DNA of 6,232 bases from Planctomycetia bacterium (GTDB lineage: Bacteria > Planctomycetota > Planctomycetia > Pirellulales > UBA1268). Positions 1 to 6,087 of this stretch are shown piece after piece. The number at the start of each line of letters is the position of its first letter. The stretch's first letter is position 1. The position numbers and the translations under genes are program-made. The stretch spans positions 1 through 6,232 of the forward strand of contig RFPF01000182.1 in the NCBI GenBank assembly GCA_009926295.1, read 5' to 3'. The notes beneath the pieces were generated by a model, which was given only the letters and a program-made list of their open reading frames with translations, had not been told where the DNA came from and did not search any database.

Positions 1-477
1 GGGCGGCCCTCTCACCGCTATCAACTCAGCGATGCCGGCCGCCGCAGTGCCGGAGACAATTTTCGTGATCTTGCGATCGCGCTGTGGCGGGAAATCCGCG
101 GAATTCGTGAGCCGCAGGTGCGGCAGGGCATGCTCGCGAGGGTCGGCTCGACGCTGGCCGGGCTGTACCGCGACCGAGTCGGCGGCGAGACGCCCGTCGG
201 GCGTCTGGAGGACGTGGCCGCCCTCTTCCGGGAACGGCGGATCGCCTGCGACGTCACGGCATCGACCGGTGCCGGGCTGCCGGTTCTCACGGCGTATGCG
301 TGTCCATATCCCGAGTTGGCCGAGCAGGATCGGGGCATCTGCGTCGCCGAGCGGTCGATGCTCCAGGAACTGGTCGGGGCGAACGTAAGACTGTCGGAGT
401 GTCGGCTCGACGGGGCCGATTGCTGCCGGTTCAGCGTGGTGGCCGGGTCCGGCGGCGAGGCAAACGGCGGCCGATGA
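1..477 (+). CDS. sufR: SufR-like Fe-S-sensing transcriptional regulator, 5'-truncated
   Basis: The frame is open from the first base of the window to the TGA at 475-477 (158 codons), so the true start and most of the DNA-binding domain lie upstream. The first residues, GRPSHRYQLSDAG, look like the wing of a winged helix-turn-helix (GRPxxxYxLTxxG type), and the RDLAIALWREI stretch follows as in SufR/ArsR-like proteins. The C-terminal half is cysteine-rich: CPYPELAEQDRGIC places two cysteines 12 residues apart (codons 101 and 114), followed by Cys134 and a Cys141-Cys142 pair in a LDGADCCRFSV context. Cyanobacterial SufR proteins hold an Fe-S cluster through a similar C-terminal cysteine motif that begins with the same 12-residue spacing, and they repress suf genes. 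The position just before suf genes on the same strand supports this role. The family call is good. The exact ligands and the target promoter are inference. Confidence 0.82.
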   Translation, partial: GRPSHRYQLSDAGRRSAGDNFRDLAIALWREIRGIREPQVRQGMLARVGSTLAGLYRDRVGGETPVGRLEDVAALFRERRIACDVTASTGAGLPVLTAYACPYPELAEQDRGICVAERSMLQELVGANVRLSECRLDGADCCRFSVVAGSGGEANGGR

Positions 478-539
478 GCGTTCTGCTTGAAAAGATGGGC
501 GTTGCAGCGTCGAATGCCCTGCGGTTTCACCTTCAGTAA
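474..539 (+). other. possible 21-residue mini-ORF overlapping the sufR stop
   Basis: An ATG at 474 overlaps the regulator's TGA (ATGA) and opens a 21-codon frame ending in TAA at 537-539, 21 nt before nuoB. The peptide has no recognisable motif. Such an overlap could allow translational coupling, or it may be chance in a GC-rich gap that otherwise has promoter-like features. There is no ribosome binding site beyond read-in from the regulator. It is listed only because it fills most of the gap. Confidence 0.12.
487..515 (+). promoter_or_regulatory. candidate sigma70-type promoter upstream of nuoB-suf genes
   Basis: TTGAAA at 487-492 (5 of 6 matches to the -35 consensus) is followed after exactly 17 bp by TCGAAT at 510-515 (4 of 6 matches to the -10 consensus). 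It lies 45 bp before the nuoB start, in the only sizeable gap ahead of the suf genes. The -10 match is mediocre, and such matches occur by chance. I saw no CAAC-N6-GTTG palindrome, the operator type described for cyanobacterial SufR, in this gap. Confidence 0.25.
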
Positions 540-547
540 GCGTTTCC

Positions 548-552
548 AGGAG
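548..552 (+). promoter_or_regulatory. ribosome binding site of nuoB
   Basis: AGGAG lies 8 nt before the ATG at 561. It is a strong Shine-Dalgarno match at good spacing and supports that ATG as the start. Confidence 0.75.
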
Positions 553-560
553 TCTTCACC

Positions 561-1184
561 ATGACCCAGCCCATCGCCCCGTCGAAGCCGTGGATCGAAG
601 GCCGATTCGAGGAAAACCTCGTGTTGACCACGGTGGAACAGGCGATCAACTGGGCTCGCCAGTCGAGCATCTGGCCGATGACGTTCGGGCTCGCGTGCTG
701 CGCGATCGAGATGATGGCCGCGGGTGCGAGTCGCTACGACATGGATCGCTTCGGCGCCGGCGCGTTCCGTGCCACGCCGCGGCAGGCCGACCTGATGATC
801 GTGGCCGGAACGGTCACCTACAAGATGGCCAGCCGCGTCCGCCGCCTCTACAACCTCATGCCCGATCCCAAGTACGTGATCGCGATGGGGGCCTGCACGA
901 CCGGCGGCGGCCCGTACTTCAAGTGGGGCTACCACGTCGTCAAGGGCGTCGACCTCGTCGTGCCGGTCGACGTCTACGTGCCTGGCTGCCCGCCGCGGCC
1001 GGAAAGCCTGCTCGAGGGGCTGATGCGGATCCAGGACAAGATCCAGGGCCAGCGGATCGCCAAGCGCAGGGACGGCGCCGGCAAGATCGCCGACGAATTG
1101 CCGGTGCCGCACCACTCCGGCTACGTCGTCTCGCCCGTCGGCGAAGGCGACCTCGTGTTCGATCATCAGAAGGTTCAGGGTTGA
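561..1184 (+). CDS. nuoB: NADH-quinone oxidoreductase subunit B (complex I, N2 cluster subunit)
   Basis: This 207-residue protein matches NuoB along its whole length. The N2 [4Fe-4S] cluster ligands are all present: the tandem Cys46-Cys47 in GLACCAIEMM, Cys112 in MGACTTGGGPY, and Cys143 in VYVPGCPPRPE. In complex I this subunit sits at the membrane-arm junction and passes electrons from the Fe-S chain to quinone. The length exceeds the shortest family members because of a C-terminal tail after about residue 165. The start is backed by AGGAG 8 nt upstream. The usual partners nuoA and nuoC are absent on both sides. Here nuoB lies between the SufR-like regulator (83 nt upstream) and sufC (48 nt downstream), which suggests co-expression with the Fe-S assembly genes. 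Family assignment is near certain. Whether it serves a complete complex I encoded elsewhere cannot be told from this window. Confidence 0.96.
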   Translation: MTQPIAPSKPWIEGRFEENLVLTTVEQAINWARQSSIWPMTFGLACCAIEMMAAGASRYDMDRFGAGAFRATPRQADLMIVAGTVTYKMASRVRRLYNLMPDPKYVIAMGACTTGGGPYFKWGYHVVKGVDLVVPVDVYVPGCPPRPESLLEGLMRIQDKIQGQRIAKRRDGAGKIADELPVPHHSGYVVSPVGEGDLVFDHQKVQG

Positions 1185-1246
1185 TGTCGCAGCCGCGGCA
1201 TCTCGCCATCGCAAGCAGGGAAACCACCGCGAATGTCCGCCGCTGA
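1184..1246 (+). other. possible 20-residue mini-ORF bridging nuoB and sufC
   Basis: An ATG at 1184 shares its A with the nuoB TGA stop (TGATG) and opens 20 codons that end in TGA at 1244-1246, just inside sufC in another frame. The double overlap would suit translational coupling from nuoB into sufC. The peptide is basic, lacks cysteine and matches nothing I know. It may be accidental. Confidence 0.12.
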
Positions 1247-2081
1247 GAAACTTGTCGTGAGAGGGCTCCACGTCGCCGTCGAGGGCCAGGAGATCCTGCG
1301 TGGCGTCGATCTCGAGATCGGCCGGGGCGAGGTCCACGCCCTCATGGGGCCCAACGGATCGGGCAAGAGCACGCTTGGATACGCGATCATGGGACATCCC
1401 TCGTACGAGGTGACGTCCGGCAGCGTCGAACTGGTCCGTGCGGACGGCAGCCGCCTCGACATCCTGTCCATGGAGCCCGACGAGCGTGCCCGCGCCGGCG
1501 TCTTCCTCGCCTTTCAGCGGCCGATGTCGATCCCGGGCGTCCGCGTGGCCGATTTTCTCCGGCATGCCGTGACCAACGTGCGCAACCCCGGCCGCAAGGA
1601 GGGTGAGGAGCTCATGCCGATGCGTGAATTCCGCGACGAGCTCAAGAAGAAGATGGCCGATCTGTCGATCGACCCGGAGTTCGCCCGGCGCTACGTCAAC
1701 GACGGCTTCTCCGGGGGCGAGATGAAGCGGGCGGAAATCCTGCAGCTGGCGATGCTCCGGCCGAAGTTCGCGATTCTCGACGAGACCGACAGCGGTCTCG
1801 ACGCAGACGCCGTGAGGCTCGCCAGCGAAAGCATCGCCAGGATCGGCGGCCACGAGATGGGCATCCTCATCATCACCCACCACGAGCAGCTCCTGGAGCA
1901 CAACGTTCCGCTCCGGACCCACGTCATGCTCGGCGGGCGGATCGTCGAGTCGGGCGGCCCGGAGCTGGCGGCCGAACTCCACAAGAAGGGATACGAACGG
2001 ATCCGCTCGGCGTATCCGGAGGCCGCAGCGGCCGAGAAGGCGATGGAAGACACCCGCACGGCGGAGCCGGCACCGGCCTGA
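1233..2081 (+). CDS. sufC: Fe-S cluster assembly ATPase SufC
   Basis: This is an ABC-type ATPase of 282 residues, the energy-coupling subunit of the cytosolic SufBC2D scaffold. All nucleotide-binding motifs are intact: Walker A GPNGSGKST at 39-47, Q-loop Gln95 in FLAFQRPMSIPGV, signature SGGE at 160-163 followed by MKRAEILQLAML, Walker B AILDE at 180-184, D-loop SGLD at 187-190 and the switch His216 in ITHH. The FSGGEMKR and LDETDSGLDADA stretches are typical of SufC as opposed to transporter ATPases, and no membrane partner gene is nearby. It is somewhat longer than the usual 250 or so residues, mainly because of an Ala/Glu-rich C-terminal tail from about residue 260. The ATG at 1233 has only a weak CAGGG about 12 nt upstream, so translation may depend on coupling to nuoB. 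sufB follows after 24 nt. Confidence 0.96.
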   Translation: MSAAEKLVVRGLHVAVEGQEILRGVDLEIGRGEVHALMGPNGSGKSTLGYAIMGHPSYEVTSGSVELVRADGSRLDILSMEPDERARAGVFLAFQRPMSIPGVRVADFLRHAVTNVRNPGRKEGEELMPMREFRDELKKKMADLSIDPEFARRYVNDGFSGGEMKRAEILQLAMLRPKFAILDETDSGLDADAVRLASESIARIGGHEMGILIITHHEQLLEHNVPLRTHVMLGGRIVESGGPELAAELHKKGYERIRSAYPEAAAAEKAMEDTRTAEPAPA

Positions 2082-2092
2082 CGTCGAGCCGC

Positions 2093-2098
2093 GAGGAG
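2093..2098 (+). promoter_or_regulatory. ribosome binding site of sufB
   Basis: GAGGAG lies 7 nt before the ATG at 2106 in the 24-nt sufC-sufB gap. It is one of the strongest Shine-Dalgarno matches in the window and fixes the sufB start. Confidence 0.75.
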
Positions 2099-2105
2099 AA
2101 GCATC

Positions 2106-3512
2106 ATGTCCACCGGATTCGAAGCCCCCGCCGCGATCGGCGAGATCAACAAGTACGATTTCCGCACCGAATCCCCGGCGGTCTTCAAGGCCCGCAAGGG
2201 CATCGACCGCGAGATCGTGTCCCAGATCTCGGAGATGAAGAAAGAGCCCGCGTGGATGCGCGACTTCCGGCTCGCTTCGCTGGAAGTCTTCGAGTCGAAG
2301 CCGATGCCCTCCTGGGGCGGCCGGATCGGCGTCGACTTCCAGGACATCTACTACTATCTCAAGCCCGCCGAGCAGCAGGGCAAGACGTGGGACGAGGTGC
2401 CCGACGCCATCAAGCAGACGTTCGACCGGCTCGGCATCCCGGAGGCCGAGCGAAAGTTCCTGGCCGGCGTGAAGGCCCAGTTCGAGAGCGAGGTGGTCTA
2501 CGGCTCCCTGCAGGAGGATCTCGCCAAGAAGGGCGTGATCTTCACCGACACCGACACCGCGGTGCGCGAGCATCCGGACCTGCTTCGGGAGTATTTCGGG
2601 ACGATCATCCCGCCGAGCGACAACAAGTTCGCGGCCCTCAACTCGGCCGTGTGGTCCGGCGGTTCTTTCATCTATGTGCCCAAGGGCGTGAAGATCGAGT
2701 TTCCGCTTCAGGCCTACTTCCGCATCAACGCCGAGAGCATGGGGCAGTTCGAGCGGACGCTGATCATCGTCGACGAGGGCGCGCAGGTGCACTACGTCGA
2801 GGGCTGCACCGCACCGATGTATTCCACGGAGAGCCTGCATTCGGCGGTCGTCGAGGTCGTCGTCAAGAAGCACGGCCGCTGCCGCTACACGACGATCCAG
2901 AACTGGGCCAACAACATCTACAACCTCGTCACGAAGCGTGCCATGGCCTACGAGGGAGCACTCATGGAGTGGATCGACGGCAACCTCGGCAGCCACCTCA
3001 CGATGAAGTATCCGGCCGTCTATCTGATGGAGCCCGGTGCCAGAGGCGAGATCCTGTCGATCGCCTTCGCCTCCGCCGGCCAGCACCAGGACGCCGGCGC
3101 CAAGATCGTGCACGCCGCCCCGCACACCAGCGGCCGGATCGTGTCGAAGAGCATCTCCAAGAACGGCGGCCGGGCCAGTTATCGCGGGCTCGTGAAGGTT
3201 GAGCCCGGGGCGAAGAAGAGCCGGTCGAGCGTCGTCTGCGATGCGCTGATCCTGGACGACAGGAGCCGCAGCGACACCTACCCCTACATCGAGATCGAGG
3301 AGCAGGACGTATCGGTCGGCCACGAGGCGAGCGTGTCGAAGATCGGCGAGGAGCAGCTCTTCTACCTGATGAGCCGCGGGCTCACCGAGGCCGAGGCGAG
3401 CACGATGATCGTCGGCGGGTTCGTCGAGCCGCTCGTGAAGGAGCTGCCGATGGAGTACGCGGTCGAGATGAACAAGCTCATCCAGTTGCAGATGGAAGGG
3501 TCGGTGGGCTAG
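2106..3512 (+). CDS. sufB: Fe-S cluster assembly scaffold protein SufB
   Basis: This 468-residue protein is the scaffold subunit of the SufBC2D complex, on which sulfide and iron are put together into a cluster. The N-terminal part (EINKYDFRTE, then EPAWMRDFRLASLE at about 48-61) and the C-terminal beta-helix core match SufB throughout, and the length is normal. The residue matching the catalytic Cys405 of E. coli SufB is kept as Cys378 in SSVVCDALIL, and the residue matching Glu434 is Glu407 in VGHEASVSKIGEEQLFY. The protein ends in the family's typical EGSVG. The start is set by a strong ribosome binding site. It sits between sufC and sufD in the order C-B-D, with sufD beginning 3 nt after the TAG stop, so translation of the two is probably coupled. 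Confidence 0.97.
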   Translation: MSTGFEAPAAIGEINKYDFRTESPAVFKARKGIDREIVSQISEMKKEPAWMRDFRLASLEVFESKPMPSWGGRIGVDFQDIYYYLKPAEQQGKTWDEVPDAIKQTFDRLGIPEAERKFLAGVKAQFESEVVYGSLQEDLAKKGVIFTDTDTAVREHPDLLREYFGTIIPPSDNKFAALNSAVWSGGSFIYVPKGVKIEFPLQAYFRINAESMGQFERTLIIVDEGAQVHYVEGCTAPMYSTESLHSAVVEVVVKKHGRCRYTTIQNWANNIYNLVTKRAMAYEGALMEWIDGNLGSHLTMKYPAVYLMEPGARGEILSIAFASAGQHQDAGAKIVHAAPHTSGRIVSKSISKNGGRASYRGLVKVEPGAKKSRSSVVCDALILDDRSRSDTYPYIEIEEQDVSVGHEASVSKIGEEQLFYLMSRGLTEAEASTMIVGGFVEPLVKELPMEYAVEMNKLIQLQMEGSVG

Positions 3513-3515
3513 AGC

Positions 3516-4898
3516 ATGACCACCGCGACCGCTCCTGCGTCGGCCGCGTTCGATCGCGACGCCCTCGAGCGCCTGATCTCGAGTTCCGCCCTGCCGGCCT
3601 GGGCGACAGCCCGGCGCCGCGCGGCCTTCGACGCCTTCGCGAAACTCGGCCTGCCCGATCGCCGCGGCGAAAACTGGATGCGCACCGACCTGCGGCTCTT
3701 CAGGCCGAAGGCGTGGGGCCTGCGAACCGCGCCGGCCCCGGGCGACGCGTCGGAGGGCCTGCTCGCGGCGGCGATCGCCTCCCCCGGTCCGGCGGCCGAT
3801 GCCGCCGGTGAGCCGATCGCGGGCCCGGTGGCGGAGGCCCGTCTCGGAGGTCGGTTCGCGACGCTCGACGGCCACGTGATCCGCGACGAGATCGACCCCG
3901 CCCTCGAGCGGCGGGGTGTGCTGTTCGGGTCCGCCGAGAGGCTGCTCGCCGCCGGCGCACCGCTGGAAGGCCGCTGGTTTTCAGTGATCGACTCGTCGTC
4001 CGACTGGTTCGCCGCCCTCCACGGCGCCTTCCACAGGGGCAGCGCGATCCTGTACGTGCCGCCCGGTGTGAGGGTGTCCGAACCCCTGTCGGTGGTGGCC
4101 GCGATCGGGGCCGGCGGCGTCGACACGTCGCACGTGCTCGTGGTCCTCGGCGACGGTGCGGAGGCCACGCTGCTGACCGAGACGTCGGGCGGGGGCGACG
4201 CGACGCATCCGGCGGGCGGCTTCCACTGCGGCGGGACGGAGATCGTCGTCGGCCGCAACGCGTTCCTGCGCACGGTGAACCTCCAGAATTGGAACACAGG
4301 CGTCTGGCACTTCGCCCGGCAGAAGGCGGTCGTGCACGAGGGCGGCCGCCTCCAGTGGACGCTCGGCGCCCTCGGGAGCCGGCTCTCTCACGTGGCACAG
4401 GACGTGGCGCTCGTGGGCAGGCATGCCGACGCCCAGGTGAACGGCGTCATGTTCACCGAGGGGCGTCAGCAACTGGTCTACAACACGCTCCAGCACCACG
4501 AGAGCCCGGCGTGCAAGAGCGACCTGCTCTACAAGGGGGCGATGCAGGACCGCTCGCGGCTCGTGTGGCGAGGCATGATCAAGGTCGACAAGGCCGCGCA
4601 AAAGACCGACGGCTACCAGCGGAACGACAACCTCATGCTCTCGAACGAGGCCCGTGCCGATTCGATCCCCGGACTGGAGATCGAGGCCGACGACGTCCGC
4701 TGCACGCACGGCGCGACGAGCGGCCGCGTCGATACCGAGCAGCTTTTCTACGCGCAGGCCCGCGGCCTGTCCGCCGACGAGGCCGCGCGGCTCGTCGTGG
4801 CCGGATTCTTCCAGCAGGTGTTCGACCGGATCACGATCCCTCCCGTGCGCGAGGCCCTCGCGCGGGCGATCGGCAGTCGGATCCGGCGGGTGTCGTGA
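3516..4898 (+). CDS. sufD: Fe-S cluster assembly protein SufD
   Basis: This 460-residue protein is the paralogue of SufB that completes the SufBC2D complex and is involved in iron acquisition and cluster formation at the SufB-SufD interface. The N-terminal helical part contains the family's RRRAAFDAFAKLGLPDRR and ENWMRTDL stretches (about residues 30-62). The C-terminal half carries DDVRCTHGATSGRVDTEQLFY, whose His398 corresponds to the essential His360 of E. coli SufD. The protein is somewhat longer than the E. coli one (423), with an Ala/Gly-rich stretch at about residues 70-110. It begins 3 nt after the sufB stop, with GGTGGG at 3503-3508 as a possible ribosome binding site inside the end of sufB. 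Its TGA overlaps a possible GTG start of the next gene. N-terminal divergence from SufB is normal for SufD. Confidence 0.95.
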   Translation: MTTATAPASAAFDRDALERLISSSALPAWATARRRAAFDAFAKLGLPDRRGENWMRTDLRLFRPKAWGLRTAPAPGDASEGLLAAAIASPGPAADAAGEPIAGPVAEARLGGRFATLDGHVIRDEIDPALERRGVLFGSAERLLAAGAPLEGRWFSVIDSSSDWFAALHGAFHRGSAILYVPPGVRVSEPLSVVAAIGAGGVDTSHVLVVLGDGAEATLLTETSGGGDATHPAGGFHCGGTEIVVGRNAFLRTVNLQNWNTGVWHFARQKAVVHEGGRLQWTLGALGSRLSHVAQDVALVGRHADAQVNGVMFTEGRQQLVYNTLQHHESPACKSDLLYKGAMQDRSRLVWRGMIKVDKAAQKTDGYQRNDNLMLSNEARADSIPGLEIEADDVRCTHGATSGRVDTEQLFYAQARGLSADEAARLVVAGFFQQVFDRITIPPVREALARAIGSRIRRVS

Positions 4899-4906
4899 GC
4901 GGAGCC

Positions 4907-5656
4907 ATGGCCGACTTCCACCGCGTCGCCGACGTCCGCGACATCCCCGATCCCGGCAAGGCGCTCGTGGAGGCCGACGGAGAGGTGGTCGCGCTGTTCC
5001 ACGTCGAGGGGAGGTTCTACGCGATCGACGATGTGTGCACGCACGACGGCGGGCCGCTCGCCGAGGGCGAACTGCGCGACCACACGATCGCCTGTCCCCG
5101 GCACGGCGCGAAGTTCGACATCCGCACCGGCGCGGCCCTCTCGATGCCCGCCGTGCGGGCCACCCGGGCCCACGAGGTGAAGGTCGAGAACGGCTCGGTC
5201 TGGGTGCGGCTCCGCGCGGAGCCGCTGTGGCCTGGCGTGCCCGCGCCGGCGGCCTTCGTCGCGCCCGTGCCCGCCGCCGGCTTGCCTCCCGCCCCCGCCG
5301 CGGCCGCGGCCGCCCGGACGGCGGAAGCGACCGGCCCGCTCTGCGAGGAGTCGATCCGCGAACTGCTCAAGGGAGTGAAGGACCCGGAACTGTTCGTGAA
5401 CATCGTCGATCTCGGGCTCGTCTACGGCGTCACGCTCGAGCCCGCCGCCGACGCCCCGGGCAAACAAAAGATCTCCGTCGACATGACGATGACGAGCCCC
5501 GCCTGCCCGGCCGGTCCGCAGCTGATCGGCGACACGAAGCGGGTCCTCGGAGCACATGCCGACGTGGCGGGCGTCGAGGTTCGCATCGTGATGGATCCAC
5601 CGTGGACGCCCGACCGGATGACCGAAGCCGCCCGGGATCAGCTGGGCATCTTTTAA
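4907..5656 (+). CDS. Rieske [2Fe-2S] ferredoxin domain fused to a SufT-like MIP18/DUF59 domain
   Basis: This 249-residue two-domain protein closes the suf cluster. Residues 1-105 form a Rieske ferredoxin-like domain with the full cluster motif: Cys44-x-His46 in CTHDGGPL and Cys63-x2-His66 in CPRHGAKFD. An Ala/Pro-rich linker runs from about 106 to 142. Residues 145-249 form a MIP18/DUF59 domain with KDPELFVNIVDLGLVYGV at 158-175 and the conserved cysteine Cys200 in MTMTSPACPAG, ending in DPPWTPDRMTEAAR-type sequence as in SufT/PaaD relatives. MIP18-family proteins act in Fe-S protein maturation. The Rieske domain could supply electrons or be a reporter client, which is inference. ATG 4907 fits the domain start. 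A GTG at 4895, overlapping the sufD stop, would add four residues and has a better placed GGCGGG upstream. No signal peptide or membrane segment is seen, so a cytosolic location is likely. Confidence 0.9.
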   Translation: MADFHRVADVRDIPDPGKALVEADGEVVALFHVEGRFYAIDDVCTHDGGPLAEGELRDHTIACPRHGAKFDIRTGAALSMPAVRATRAHEVKVENGSVWVRLRAEPLWPGVPAPAAFVAPVPAAGLPPAPAAAAAARTAEATGPLCEESIRELLKGVKDPELFVNIVDLGLVYGVTLEPAADAPGKQKISVDMTMTSPACPAGPQLIGDTKRVLGAHADVAGVEVRIVMDPPWTPDRMTEAARDQLGIF

Positions 5657-5672
5657 CGCGTGTCTTCCCAAA

Positions 5673-5705
5673 CTCGCCCAAGCCGGCGAGGGGCTGCCCA
5701 GCCCC
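5673..5705 (+). terminator. GC-rich tandem hairpins after the suf operon, possible terminator
   Basis: Two small perfect hairpins adjoin: CTCGCC (5673-5678) with GGCGAG (5685-5690), loop 6, and GGGGCT (5690-5695) with AGCCCC (5700-5705), loop 4. They start 17 nt after the operon's last stop. No run of T follows, so a classical intrinsic terminator is not shown. They share bases with the left arm of the longer inverted repeat and cannot all form at once. Confidence 0.3.
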
Positions 5706-5825
5706 GTCGCCGGACGTTCGCTTCGGCCCTCCCGGCCTCGGCTCTCTGCATGTCCGCTTCGCATCGCCATCCTGGCTCCGCTCGCTCCCATAGCCCGGCT
5801 CTCAGGGCATGGGCAGCCCCTCGCC
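5685..5825. repeat. inverted-repeat element with perfect 16-bp arms, non-coding
   Basis: The 16 bases at 5685-5700 (GGCGAGGGGCTGCCCA) are exactly repeated in reverse complement at 5810-5825, and with a single-base bulge the pairing extends four more pairs inward (5701-5704 with 5805-5808). The 109-base interior is pyrimidine-rich on the plus strand, carries near-repeats (GTTCGCTTCGG at 5716 and GTCCGCTTCGC at 5752), and codes for nothing recognisable. It fills most of the 209-nt gap between the suf cluster and the next gene. It could be a dispersed REP- or MITE-like intergenic element or a large RNA hairpin. No transposase or clear target-site duplication is seen. Confidence 0.6.
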
Positions 5826-5865
5826 TCCCCGGATTCGAGCATCAAGCGCGAGGCTTCGCTTCCCC

Positions 5866-6087
5866 GTGAAACTTCTCCTCTACGAATGGTGCTGTTCGGG
5901 CGGGCTGGCCGGCGGGTCGGCGGGCATCGTCGCCGAGGGGCGGGCGATGCTCGAGGCACTCGCCGCGGATGCCGTGCGGGATCCGGCGCTCGACGTGACC
6001 GTGCTTGTGGATCCGCGGCTCCCGCTCACCCTCCCGACGCACGTCCACGCGCACGAGGTGCCGCCCGGGGATGACCTGCCCGCTCTC
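5866..6087 (+). CDS. ATP-grasp protein (MfnD-like), N-terminal fragment only
   Basis: From a GTG at 5866 the frame reads KLLLYEWCCSGGLAGG, then VAEGRAMLEALAADAV and VTVLVDPRLPLTLP. This is the usual beginning of the ATP-grasp family that includes tyramine-glutamate ligase MfnD and its bacterial relatives. In organisms with tetrahydromethanopterin-linked C1 metabolism, including planctomycetes, related proteins occur with those genes, but that role is inference here. About 74 residues are recognisable, after which the match stops. The frame stays open to the window end, but from about 6087 onward the DNA is better explained as another gene on the opposite strand. The ATP-binding and catalytic parts are therefore missing. 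The upstream ribosome binding site is weak (GCGAGG about 12 nt away). The GTG start is chosen because the family begins with this MKxLxYE strand. Confidence 0.7.

Noticed and set aside
487..560. SufR operator of the CAAC-N6-GTTG kind ahead of nuoB
   Set aside because: Only a single GTTG (501-504) is present, without the matching CAAC half at the proper distance.
21..3875. A 1284-codon open frame on the minus strand opposite sufR, nuoB, sufC, sufB and part of sufD
   Set aside because: It lies antisense to five well-supported genes, is Arg/Asp/His/Leu-rich low-information sequence with no domain, and is the expected effect of few stop codons opposite high-GC genes whose frames happen to line up.
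4289..4906. Upstream extension of the Rieske-SufT frame back into sufD
   Set aside because: The sequence before 4895 is Arg/Pro/Ala-rich shadow of sufD. The recognisable Rieske domain begins right at ATG 4907.
5660..5869. Plus-strand 69-codon open frame over the inverted repeat
   Set aside because: It has no domain, is Ser/Pro/Arg/Ala-rich, and covers the repeat structure. Its ATG overlaps nothing that would start translation, and a non-coding repeat explains the stretch better.
5880..6086. Minus-strand continuation of the hydroxyacyl-CoA dehydrogenase frame
   Set aside because: After ADV the residues no longer resemble the family and are the antisense of the ATP-grasp N-terminus, so this part is not a real coding region.
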